The translations under genes and the position numbers were made by a program. 25,023 nt of DNA. It comes from CBCPMX01 sp965120355. GTDB taxonomy: Bacteria; Bacillota; Clostridia; Oscillospirales; Oscillospiraceae. The notes under the pieces are model-generated. The model was not told where the DNA came from. It did not search any database and saw only the letters and a list, made by a program, of their open reading frames with translations. The stretch covers positions 1-25,023 of the forward strand of contig CBCPMX010000073.1 in the NCBI GenBank assembly GCA_965120355.1. The letters are read 5' to 3'. Shown here in pieces: positions 14,566 through 21,633 of the stretch (position 1 is its first letter; every line of letters begins with the position of its first letter).

Positions 14566-14937
14566 ATGAAACATCGCAAAGCATTCTGGCTGGCTCTGGC
14601 CGCCGCCCTGGCGCTGGCTGCGGTCTATTTCCTCTGGCAGCGGGGGTGGGTCCTTCGGCAGCCCCGGGCGGTACTGGTGCTGACGGCGGACAGCCTGACC
14701 ATGGGCGGCGTTGTGACACTGGCCGTGGGGCTACTGCTGCGGGGGCGGCAGAGCAAGCGCCCCCTGTTCTGGACGGGGCGCAAAGCATCTACGGAACTGC
14801 CGCCGGATCTGACCCAGGAGGACGTGGAGCGCATGCGGCAAACGCGCCGCGCCACCGGCAGCGCCGCAGCGCTGGCCGGAGGACTCGTCCTTGCCCTGGC
14901 GCTGCTCCTGAATCTGCTGTATGTATTTGCAGTCTGA
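14566..14937 (+). CDS. Small membrane protein, DUF3899-like
   Basis: 123 aa with three predicted membrane helices: about 7-24 (FWLALAAALALAAVYFLW), 38-59 (VLVLTADSLTMGGVVTLAVG) and 100-122 (ALAGGLVLALALLLNLLYVF). A basic, polar loop (60-99) with DLTQEDVERMRQTRR lies between helices 2 and 3. The helix-2 pattern LTADSLTMGGVVTLAVG resembles DUF3899 proteins, a family without known function; this match is by memory and moderate. AAGGGAGG is 5 bases before the ATG. Monocistronic, with a consensus promoter, a long leader and a strong terminator. Confidence 0.75.
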   Translation: MKHRKAFWLALAAALALAAVYFLWQRGWVLRQPRAVLVLTADSLTMGGVVTLAVGLLLRGRQSKRPLFWTGRKASTELPPDLTQEDVERMRQTRRATGSAAALAGGLVLALALLLNLLYVFAV

Positions 14938-15028
14938 TCCAATGCCCGCATGCAGGCGCTGCCAGGCCCATTCCGCGCGGCTTCAAACGGGAACCCGTCA
15001 AACAATACAAGCGCCACTTGGGGGCAAG

Positions 15029-15070
15029 AAACAGCAGGACCGCGGAAACTGACCGCAGTCCTGCTGTTTT
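15029..15070 (+). terminator. Terminator of the small membrane protein gene
   Basis: AAACAGCAGGAC (15029-15040) pairs with GTCCTGCTGTTT (15058-15069); an inner CGG/CCG extends the stem, and T-rich sequence follows. It lies about 90 bases after the stop. Confidence 0.85.
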
Positions 15071-15160
15071 CCTTGTTGAAAAAAGCGCCCCGCCGCTTTG
15101 GCGCCGCAGAACAGGGCCTGCTCGGGCAAACCGCGCGCTGCCGGCCGGGTTTTTGCAGGC

Positions 15161-15192
15161 ACAAAACCCGGCTGCCGGTCCGGGCAGCCGGG
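15161..15192 (-). terminator. Terminator of the P-type ATPase operon
   Basis: Read on the minus strand: CCCGGCTGCC/GGCAGCCGGG (15167-15176 with 15183-15192), 6-base loop, then GTTTTGT. It is about 70 bases past the ATPase stop. Together with the plus-strand terminator at 15029 it insulates two convergent units. Confidence 0.8.
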
Positions 15193-15263
15193 TAAAATAA
15201 GCGTTTCAGCCTGCCAACGGAGGTTTTCGGCCGTCTGCATGTTCTTCGTGTTTTATTTGCTTT

Positions 15264-17414
15264 TCAGCTTCCTCCCGCCTCTGCGGCATGTGCGGCGCGC
15301 TTCTCCCCAGGCAGGGGCGGCAGGGAACCGGCCTCTTCCGTACCCAGCAGGGATGTCATGCTGCGCAGGCTGATGGCCAGTGTGGACAAATTGTGCAGCA
15401 GCGCGGACGTGGCCGGCGCCAGAACGCCCAAAGCCCCCAGGGCAATGAGGCTGCCGTTGAATCCAATGACAAACCGGTAGTTGGCGCGGATACGCTGCAT
15501 GAGCCGCTGAGACAGCTGCCGCAGCGTCACCAGCTCCCACAGATCATCGGCGGAAATGGTAATGTCGGCAATCTCCCGGGCAATGGCCGCGCCGTCGTTG
15601 ATGGCGATCCCCACATCCGCTGCCGAAAGTGCGGGCGAGTCGTTGATGCCGTCTCCCAGCATGACAACGGTATGGCCCGCCGCCTGCTCCGCCTGAATAT
15701 ACTGGGCCTTGTCGCCGGGCAAGACCTCGGAATGGTACTCATCCACCCCCACCTGAGCCGCAATGGCCGCCGCGGTGCGTTCACTGTCGCCGGTGAGCAT
15801 GACAGTCTTCCGCAGTCCCAGGCGCCGCAGCTCCCGGATAACCTGACGGGCCTCCTGCCGCAGGGGATCGGCAATGCAGATTACTGCCGCCAACTGGCCC
15901 CCAATGGCCAGATACAGGTGGGAATACTCCGCCGGCAGCGCCTCAAAGCGCGCCTGTTCTCCCGGCGGCACCGTACAGCCCTCGTCCTCAAAGACGAAAT
16001 GGGCGCTGCCGATGATGACCCGCTGATCGCCCACCTTGCTGGCAATGCCGTGGGCCACCAGATATTCCACCTGAGAGTGCATCTCCTCATGCGCCAGGCC
16101 CCGCTCCTGGGCGGCGCGAACCACTGCATTGGCCATGGAATGGGGGAAATGCTCTTCCAGGCAGGCGGACAGGCGCAGCATCTCCGTCTCGCTGCGGCCG
16201 CCAAAGGGCACCACGCCCACCACGCGGGGGCAGGCATAGGTCAGCGTACCGGTTTTGTCAAATACAATGGTGTCCGCCCCGGCCGCAGCCTCCAAAAACC
16301 GGCCGCCCTTCACAGTGATATGGTGACCGCTGGCCTCCCGCATGGCCGACAGCACCGCCAGCGGCATGGCCAGCTTCAGCGCACAGGAGAAGTCCACCAT
16401 CAGCACCGACAGCGCCCGGGTGACATTCCGGGTCAGCAGATACGTCACAACGCTGCCCGCCAGCGTATAGGGCACCAGCTTGTCCGCCAGACTGGAAGCC
16501 CTGTTCTCCGTAGCAGATTTCAGCTTCTCCGACTGCTCAATCATTTCCACAATTTTGTCATACCGGCTTTCCCCGGACTCCTGCTCCACCTGCAGGACGC
16601 ATTCGCCTTCCTCCACAACGCTGCCGGCATAAACGGTCGTACCGGGACGTCTGGCCACAGGAATCGATTCGCCGGTCAGGGACGCCTGGTTGACCAGGAC
16701 CTCCCCTTCCAAAACGGTGCTGTCCACAGGAATCATGCCGCCCATGTGAACGCAGATCCGGTCGCCGGGCCGGATTTGACGCAGCGGGACCAGCACCTCG
16801 CCCTCCGGCGTCTGCTTCCACACCCGGTCCACATTCAGGGACATACTCCTGGCCAGATCCTCCACAGATTTCTTGTGGGTCCACTCATCCAGCAGTTCCC
16901 CCAGCCGCAGCAGGAACATGACCGAGCTTGCCGTAGAATAGTCCCCCCGCAGGATGGAAATACCAATGGACAGTCCATCCAGCAGCGCCACATGGAGCTT
17001 CCCCTGCAGCAAACACTTGGCCGCCTGAATCAGATACGGGACAGACCGGCAGACGGTATACGCAATTTGCAGCGGCGCGGGCAGAAACAGAGACCGCGCC
17101 GCCTTCCCGCAGACCAGCGCCACCAGCTTTTCCTCATATGCCCGGCTGAGCCCGCGGCCGCTGTGGATGTCCGACAGCTCCCGTACCGCCCGGCTCTGGA
17201 AGGAAAAACGGCTGACCGCTTCTATCACTGCCGCCCGCGGGCCGGTATAGCGGATGATGGCGCAGCAGGTGCGCTCATGCACTGTGGCCAGCCGCACCAT
17301 ATCCAGCCGCAGCAGCCACGCTTCCAGCAGATCCGCCTGCTCCATCGTCATCTGCCGCAGCCCCAGACGAATGCGCATCCGGCCGCTGCTCTCATGCAGA
17401 ATTTGAAATTTCAT
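15264..17414 (-). CDS. P1B-like metal P-type ATPase with atypical membrane motif
   Basis: 716 aa. Residues 1-70 form an HMA_2-like N-terminal domain (MKFQILHESSGRMRIRL) without the CxxC metal site of classical HMA domains. The ATPase core has the actuator LTGES, the phosphorylation site DKTGT (D386), MLTGD, and GDGINDSPALSAADVG. The P1B helix motif, normally CPC or SPC, reads FSCALKLAMP (C344), so the usual proline before the cysteine is missing. The P1B HP motif appears as EEHFPHSMA. It probably exports a transition metal; which one cannot be said. AGGAGG lies 5 bases before the ATG. It is the last gene of an operon with two tiny membrane proteins. An intercistronic hairpin precedes it. Confidence 0.92.
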   Translation of the reverse strand: MKFQILHESSGRMRIRLGLRQMTMEQADLLEAWLLRLDMVRLATVHERTCCAIIRYTGPRAAVIEAVSRFSFQSRAVRELSDIHSGRGLSRAYEEKLVALVCGKAARSLFLPAPLQIAYTVCRSVPYLIQAAKCLLQGKLHVALLDGLSIGISILRGDYSTASSVMFLLRLGELLDEWTHKKSVEDLARSMSLNVDRVWKQTPEGEVLVPLRQIRPGDRICVHMGGMIPVDSTVLEGEVLVNQASLTGESIPVARRPGTTVYAGSVVEEGECVLQVEQESGESRYDKIVEMIEQSEKLKSATENRASSLADKLVPYTLAGSVVTYLLTRNVTRALSVLMVDFSCALKLAMPLAVLSAMREASGHHITVKGGRFLEAAAGADTIVFDKTGTLTYACPRVVGVVPFGGRSETEMLRLSACLEEHFPHSMANAVVRAAQERGLAHEEMHSQVEYLVAHGIASKVGDQRVIIGSAHFVFEDEGCTVPPGEQARFEALPAEYSHLYLAIGGQLAAVICIADPLRQEARQVIRELRRLGLRKTVMLTGDSERTAAAIAAQVGVDEYHSEVLPGDKAQYIQAEQAAGHTVVMLGDGINDSPALSAADVGIAINDGAAIAREIADITISADDLWELVTLRQLSQRLMQRIRANYRFVIGFNGSLIALGALGVLAPATSALLHNLSTLAISLRSMTSLLGTEEAGSLPPLPGEKRAAHAAEAGGS

Positions 17415-17432
17415 ATTGACCTCCTGCAAACA

Positions 17433-17457
17433 GGAAGGGGGCGCTCGGCCCCCTTCC
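17433..17457 (-). repeat. Intercistronic hairpin before the ATPase gene
   Basis: GGAAGGGGG (17433-17441) pairs with CCCCCTTCC (17449-17457). It ends just upstream of the ATPase ribosome binding site and has no T run. It could stabilise the ATPase mRNA or set the ratio between ATPase and the small proteins. Confidence 0.6.
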
Positions 17458-17483
17458 ACGCATACGCTGTTCAGCCGTGCGGC

Positions 17484-17756
17484 TCAGTCCGCATCCTCGG
17501 CGGGAGCGGCATCTTCGACGGTTTCCGCCTCTGCCTCCCGCTGGGCGTTGATGTCCTTTGCGTCGGCCAGAATGTCCGAAGCGTTCTCCTGCACACAGGT
17601 AACCGTCTCCATCACAGCGTCCTTGATGCGCAGAGCGGCGGCAGTCGTGTGGGCATAGACCTTTTTCGCATCCTTGCTGGCCAAAAGCCGGATTCCTGCA
17701 GAACCGAACAGCGCTCCGCCGGCAAACAGCGCCAAATTCTTGTACAAACGATTCAT
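17484..17756 (-). CDS. DUF6110-like small membrane protein
   Basis: 90 aa. An N-terminal membrane segment (about 7-26, LALFAGGALFGSAGIRLLAS) is followed by a conserved-looking amphipathic region, KDAKKVYAHTTAAALRIKD, and an acidic C-terminal tail rich in Glu and Ala (after residue 70). The start pattern and the SKDAKKVY phrase match my memory of DUF6110, a family usually found beside heavy-metal ATPases. No biochemical role is known to me. An AAGGAGG lies 12 bases before ATG 17756, with AAGGTG closer. It sits between the 26-aa gene and the ATPase gene, so a role as ATPase accessory subunit is a reasonable inference. Confidence 0.85.
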   Translation of the reverse strand: MNRLYKNLALFAGGALFGSAGIRLLASKDAKKVYAHTTAAALRIKDAVMETVTCVQENASDILADAKDINAQREAEAETVEDAAPAEDAD

Positions 17757-17816
17757 AGTGACACCTTACCTCCTTGGTGACGCGATCCACTGCGGATCGG
17801 TATGCGTTCAGATGGG

Positions 17817-17897
17817 CTATTTGTGCCGGTATCCGGTCAGCATGACCATAATCATACTGACAACGGCGCACCAGGCCCAAAAACGATGTTGTTTCAT
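17817..17897 (-). CDS. 26-aa single-helix membrane peptide (DUF6219-like)
   Basis: A very short gene: ATG 17897, stop 17817-17819. AAGGAGG is 8 bases upstream, the best site in the operon. The peptide starts MKQHRFWAWCAVVSM, continues with a hydrophobic stretch (VVSMIMVML, about 10-20) and ends TGYRHK. A basic N-terminus, one helix and a basic tail describe a membrane microprotein. From memory it resembles DUF6219 peptides found with DUF6110 and HMA-type ATPases. It is the first gene after the perfect promoter, 60 bases before the DUF6110-like gene. It is probably real because of the ribosome binding site, the operon position and the ordered composition. Confidence 0.78.
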   Translation of the reverse strand: MKQHRFWAWCAVVSMIMVMLTGYRHK

Positions 17898-17946
17898 GGA
17901 ATGCGCCTCCTTCGGCGGTCGAAAGCCCGCCTTATATTCCAATTTT

Positions 17947-17975
17947 ATTATAGAAATCTCTCAGATAAATGTCAA
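17947..17975 (-). promoter_or_regulatory. Perfect consensus promoter of the metal-ATPase operon
   Basis: On the minus strand TTGACA (17970-17975), a 17-base spacer and TATAAT (17947-17952), all matching consensus. The leader is about 43 bases. An imperfect palindrome, TTAGCAATCGATAA (17987-18000, 10 of 14 symmetric), lies 11 bases upstream of the -35 and might be a regulator site. Confidence 0.9.
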
Positions 17976-18131
17976 GGCTTTATGAGTTAGCAATCGATAA
18001 TTCGTGCATTTTGCCAGACCCGCCATATATCCGGGCCTGCTCAATGCAGCAAACCGCAGCTCCTCCATAGGCAGCCCCTTCCAAAAACCACGCCGCAGCG
18101 GAAACAACGCGCCGAACCTCCGCAGTATGAC

Positions 18132-18160
18132 TTGCGCAGCGCTCCAATGTCCGATATAAT
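18132..18160 (+). promoter_or_regulatory. nadE promoter
   Basis: TTGCGC (18132-18137), a 17-base spacer and TATAAT (18155-18160). The leader is about 24 bases with AGGTG 6 bases before the ATG. 17976-18131 upstream holds nothing else that I recognise. Confidence 0.75.
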
Positions 18161-18190
18161 GTAAAGCATGAACAAGACGAGGTGAGTGCC

Positions 18191-20101
18191 ATGATACATG
18201 GATTGATCAAGGTGGCCGCCGGCACGCCGAAAATTCAGGTGGCGAACTGCGCGGAAAACGCCAGGCAGATCATTGCGCTGATGCAGCAGGCAGCGGCGCA
18301 GGGCGTCAAAGTGCTGTGCCTGCCGGAGCTGTGCGTCACCGGCTATACCTGCGGCGACCTGTTTTTGCAGGATACGCTGCTGCAGGGCGCGGAGGCAGCG
18401 CTGCAAACGATTCTGGAAGAAACGGCGGACCTGGATCTGCTGACCGCCCTGGGCCTGCCGGTGCGGGTGGAGGGCAAACTGTATAACTGCGCCGCCGTCC
18501 TCAAAAGCGGTGAGATTCTGGGACTGGTTCCCAAGACGCATATTCCAAATTACGGGGAATTCTATGAGGCACGGTGGTTTGTCTCCGGCCGGACGGCGGA
18601 CTTTGCCTCGGTTTGCCTGTGTAACCAAACGGTATCCATGCGGCCGCAGATGGTGTTTGCCTGCCGGCAAATGCCGGCGCTGGTGGCAGGCGTGGAGATC
18701 TGTGAGGACCTGTGGGCCGTGACGCCGCCGTCGGCAGAGCTGGCCGCATCGGGGGCCACGCTGCTTCTGAATCTGTCTGCCTCCGACGAAGTGGCGGGCA
18801 AGGCCGCCTACCGGCGGGATTTGGTGACAGGCCAGTCGGGGCGTCTGGTGTGCGGCTACGTCTACGCCGACGCAGGCGAAGGGGAAAGCTCCACCGACCT
18901 GGTGTTCGCGGGGCACAACATGATTGCTGAAAACGGCGGGATGCTGGCCGAGGCCCGCTTTTCCACCGGGCTGACCGTCAGTGAACTCGACATGGCGCGG
19001 CTGCTCCATGAGCGCCAGCGCATGAACACCTTCCCTGCGGCTGCACAGCAGCCGGAAACAAAGTGGTTCTCGCTGGAAATCGCTGAGACGGAGCTGACCC
19101 GTCCCATCTCCCCCACCCCCTTCGTCCCCCAGGGAGTGCGCGACCGTGCGGAGCGGTGCGACGAAATTCTGCGCATTGCGGCTCTGGGCCTGAAACAGCG
19201 GCTGGAGCACACCCGCGCCAGCACCGCCGTAGTGGGTCTGTCCGGCGGCCTGGATTCCACTTTGGCCATTCTCATTACCGTCATGGCCTTTGATCTGCTG
19301 GGCCGGGATCACCGGGACATCATCGCCGTCACCATGCCCTGTTTCGGCACCACAAAACGCACCCGCTCCAACGCAGAGCTGCTGGCCGCGGAGCTGGGCG
19401 CCAGCTTCCGGGAGGTGAACATTGGCGACGCTGTACGCCAACACTTCCAGGACATCGGCCAGTCCATGGACGATCACTCCGTCACCTTTGAAAACGGACA
19501 GGCCAGGGAACGGACCCAGGTTCTGATGGACATCGCCAATAAACACGGCGGTCTGGTCATCGGCACCGGCGACCTGAGTGAATTGGCCCTGGGCTGGGCC
19601 ACCTACAACGGCGATCATATGAGCATGTATGGCGTCAACGCCTCCATTCCCAAGACGCTGGTGCGCCATCTGGTGGCCTTTGTGGCCGACGACAAGGGCG
19701 GACGGCTGGCCGATGTGCTGCGGGACATTCTGGACACCCCGGTCTCCCCGGAACTGCTGCCGCCCAAGGACGGCGAAATCGCCCAGAAAACCGAGGATCT
19801 GGTGGGGCCCTACGAGCTGCATGACTTTTTCCTGTACTACGCCATCCGCTGGGGGTTTGGCCCGGCCAAGGTGCTGCGGCTGGCGGAGTACGCCATGGGC
19901 GGGCGCTACGATCGAAAGACTCTGCTGAAATGGCTGGAAAACTTCTACCGCCGTTTCTTCGCGCAGCAGTTCAAGCGCTCCTGCCTGCCCGATGGCCCCA
20001 AGGTCGGCTCTCTGACCCTCAGCCCTCGAGGCGACTGGCGCATGCCCAGCGATGCAACGGCCAATTTGTGGTTCGCAGAATTGGAGACGCTGCGCAGCTG
20101 A
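18191..20101 (+). CDS. nadE: Glutamine-dependent NAD+ synthetase
   Basis: Last step of NAD+ synthesis: amidation of deamido-NAD with ATP, using ammonia from glutamine. The 636 aa combine an N-terminal nitrilase-fold glutaminase with the triad E46 (CLPELC), K115 (LVPKTHIPN) and C171 (GVEICEDLW), and a C-terminal synthetase with the P-loop SGGLDST (about 351-357). GTGDLSELALGWATYNGDH and FKRSCLPDGPKVGS are further family marks. ATG 18191 is preferred to GTG 18182, which would overlap the AGGTG site. The codons for the last 20 residues (MPSDATANLWFAELETLRS and the stop) lie inside a tandem repeat and are copied 197 bases downstream. No ordinary terminator is seen before the next gene. Confidence 0.96.
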   Translation: MIHGLIKVAAGTPKIQVANCAENARQIIALMQQAAAQGVKVLCLPELCVTGYTCGDLFLQDTLLQGAEAALQTILEETADLDLLTALGLPVRVEGKLYNCAAVLKSGEILGLVPKTHIPNYGEFYEARWFVSGRTADFASVCLCNQTVSMRPQMVFACRQMPALVAGVEICEDLWAVTPPSAELAASGATLLLNLSASDEVAGKAAYRRDLVTGQSGRLVCGYVYADAGEGESSTDLVFAGHNMIAENGGMLAEARFSTGLTVSELDMARLLHERQRMNTFPAAAQQPETKWFSLEIAETELTRPISPTPFVPQGVRDRAERCDEILRIAALGLKQRLEHTRASTAVVGLSGGLDSTLAILITVMAFDLLGRDHRDIIAVTMPCFGTTKRTRSNAELLAAELGASFREVNIGDAVRQHFQDIGQSMDDHSVTFENGQARERTQVLMDIANKHGGLVIGTGDLSELALGWATYNGDHMSMYGVNASIPKTLVRHLVAFVADDKGGRLADVLRDILDTPVSPELLPPKDGEIAQKTEDLVGPYELHDFFLYYAIRWGFGPAKVLRLAEYAMGGRYDRKTLLKWLENFYRRFFAQQFKRSCLPDGPKVGSLTLSPRGDWRMPSDATANLWFAELETLRS

Positions 20102-20233
20102 TATGCTGCTCTGCGCCCCGGGGCCCCCGCAAGCCCCCAGCGGAGCGGGTCTTGTGGGGAAAAGGAGGCGCAGCGGAACGAATGCGCTTTCGCCTTCAGG
20201 CGGAAGCAAACGATGTGGAGCTTGCGCCGACGC
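20037..20233 (+). repeat. Tandem repeat unit 1 (includes the nadE 3' end)
   Basis: 197 bases starting GGCGCATGCCCAGCG inside nadE and ending TGCGCCGACGC. It contains the final 20 codons and stop of nadE and a hairpin, GCTTTCGCC-TTCA-GGCGGAAGC (20186-20207). Confidence 0.85.
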
Positions 20234-20431
20234 GGCGCATGCCCAGCGATGCAACAGCCAATTTGTGGTTCGCAGAATTGGAGACGCTGCGCAGCTGATA
20301 TACTGCTCTGCGCCCCGGAGCCCCCGCAAGCCCCCAGCGGAGCGGGTCTTGTGGGGAAAAGGAGGCGCAAGGGAGCGCGCGAAATTTTCGCCGCAGGCGG
20401 AAATGGAGCATGGCGGACTTTGCGCCGACGC
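20234..20431 (+). repeat. Tandem repeat unit 2 with duplicated nadE tail
   Basis: The first ~136 bases match unit 1 with three differences by eye (all G in unit 1, A here), including the complete copy of the nadE C-terminal codons and stop. The following ~45 bases diverge, but the hairpin is preserved in changed sequence: ATTTTCGCC-GCA-GGCGGAAAT (20384-20404). It ends with the same TGCGCCGACGC. The copied nadE tail has no start or ribosome binding site and is not a gene. Confidence 0.85.
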
Positions 20432-20439
20432 CGCCAAAA

Positions 20440-20520
20440 AGGGCCCCCGCAAACGCCGCGCGTTTGTGGGAAAGGAGGCGCAGCGGAACGAATGCGCTTT
20501 CGCCTTCAGGCGGAAGCAAA
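20440..20520 (+). repeat. Partial third repeat unit
   Basis: Starts GGGCCCCCGCAA and lacks the nadE tail. Its hairpin segment (GGAGGCGCAGCGG through GGCGGAAGCAAA) is identical to unit 1, not to the adjacent unit 2. In place of the unit-1 middle it has a perfect small hairpin, CAAACGC-CGC-GCGTTTG. The array is therefore a mosaic. No gene lies in 20102-20612, and no convincing promoter for fumarase was found there. Confidence 0.75.
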
Positions 20521-20612
20521 GGATCATGGGCCGCAGATTCAGCCGGCCGAATTTCATTCGCCCAGATAAATGGCATCCATTTGACGGATCATCGAGAAGG
20601 GAGACATGTTTC

Positions 20613-21455
20613 ATGCGTGAAATTTCCTGCAAAACCATTACCGAAACGGTGGCGGCCCTGTGCATACAGGCGGCGTGCTGCCTGCCGGCAGATCTGTGCC
20701 AGCGCATCCGCGACTGCGCCGCCCAGGAGCGCAGCCCCGTGGGTCAGGGCATTTTTGAAGATCTGATCGCCAACTTTGAGCTGGCAGGCCGGGAGGGCCT
20801 GCCCATCTGCCAGGACACCGGCATGGCCGTGGTGTTCCTCCGCCTGGGCCAGGAGGTCCACATCACCGGCGGTCTGCTGCGGGACGCTGTGGATCAGGGC
20901 GTCGCCAAGGGCTACACAGAGGGATTTTTGCGCAAGAGCGTAGTGGGCGATCCCCTGCGCCGGACCAACACCGGAGACAACACACCGGCGATTGTCTACA
21001 CGGAACTGGTGGAAGGCAGCCAGCTGGAAATCACCGTAGCCCCCAAGGGCTTCGGCAGCGAAAACATGAGCGCCATGAAGCTGTTCACACCCGCCGCCAC
21101 ACGGGAGGACATTGAAGCGTTCATCGTGCAGACCGCTGCCAACGCCGGCTCCAACCCCTGCCCGCCCATGGTCCTGGGCGTGGGGCTGGGCGGCACCATC
21201 GACGCCTGCGCCCTGGGCGCCAAAAAAGCGCTGCTGCGCGATCTGTCCCAGCCCAACCCGGACCCCTATTACGCGGAGATGGAACGCAACGTCCTGCGGA
21301 AAATCAACGCCCTGGGCATCGGCCCCCAGGGACTGGGCGGCACGGTCACAGCCCTGGCCGTCAACATTGTGCCCATGCCGACCCACATCGCAGGGCTGCC
21401 ATGCGTGGTCAACATGGGCTGCCATGCCACCCGCCATGCCACGGCGGTTCTCTGA
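20613..21455 (+). CDS. fumA: Class I fumarate hydratase, alpha subunit
   Basis: Class I fumarases interconvert malate and fumarate with an oxygen-sensitive [4Fe-4S] cluster. In many anaerobes the enzyme is split into alpha and beta subunits; this 280-aa protein has alpha length. Likely cluster cysteines are in LPICQDTGM (C66), GSNPCPPMVLGVG (C183) and NMGCHATRHA (C270). GGTIDACALGAKKALLR is also typical. The related L(+)-tartrate dehydratase alpha subunit cannot be fully excluded. AAGGGAG lies 9 bases before ATG 20613. A beta subunit normally follows directly, but here a terminator follows and no beta gene occurs in the window. Confidence 0.92.
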   Translation: MREISCKTITETVAALCIQAACCLPADLCQRIRDCAAQERSPVGQGIFEDLIANFELAGREGLPICQDTGMAVVFLRLGQEVHITGGLLRDAVDQGVAKGYTEGFLRKSVVGDPLRRTNTGDNTPAIVYTELVEGSQLEITVAPKGFGSENMSAMKLFTPAATREDIEAFIVQTAANAGSNPCPPMVLGVGLGGTIDACALGAKKALLRDLSQPNPDPYYAEMERNVLRKINALGIGPQGLGGTVTALAVNIVPMPTHIAGLPCVVNMGCHATRHATAVL

Positions 21456-21461
21456 GCAGCA

Positions 21462-21506
21462 CGCCCCGGCTCCTGTACCGGCAGGAGGCCGGGGCGTTTG
21501 CTTTCT
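21462..21506 (+). terminator. Terminator after fumarase alpha
   Basis: CGCCCCGGC-TCCTG pairs with CAGGA-G-GGCCGGGGCG-type sequence around loop TACCGG (one bulged G), followed by the T-rich TTTGCTTTCTCT. It confirms that the alpha gene is not co-transcribed with the redox genes downstream. Confidence 0.75.
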
Positions 21507-21579
21507 CTGCCGCAGCGGCGGGCTTTCCCATCAAAAAGCGGAAAATCGGGAAAAATCCCATCCCCCTATTACACAAAGT

Positions 21580-21614
21580 GCATTGTCAGCGCAGGAAATG
21601 GCATTGGTCAGCGC
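21580..21614 (+). promoter_or_regulatory. Direct repeat spaced two helical turns at the redox-operon promoter
   Basis: GCATTGTCAGCGC (21580-21592) and GCATTGGTCAGCGC (21601-21614) start 21 bases apart. The second covers the -35. Such spacing places both on the same DNA face, as for a dimeric or cooperative regulator. Confidence 0.55.
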
Positions 21615-21633
21615 CGCCCCCATATGGTATAAT
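21604..21633 (+). promoter_or_regulatory. Promoter of the flavoprotein operon
   Basis: TTGGTC (21604-21609), an 18-base spacer ending in extended TGG, and TATAAT (21628-21633). The leader to ATG 21797 is about 155 bases; no known riboswitch recognised in it. Confidence 0.75.

Noticed and set aside
15288..17780. 830-codon plus-strand frame opposite the ATPase operon
   Set aside because: Shadow frame crossing three genes with strong signals on the other strand.
20237..20298. Second copy of the nadE tail as a gene fragment or pseudogene
   Set aside because: It is a by-product of tandem duplication of the gene end with its 3' region, without start or translation signals; recorded as a repeat.
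20052..20612. In-frame upstream extension of fumarase alpha through the repeats
   Set aside because: The extension translates repeat DNA into basic low-complexity sequence; ATG 20613 has a proper ribosome binding site and the family N-terminus.
18041..20707. 888-codon minus-strand frame opposite nadE and the repeat array
   Set aside because: It runs through the tandem repeats and both promoters and has no family features; nadE on the plus strand is certain.
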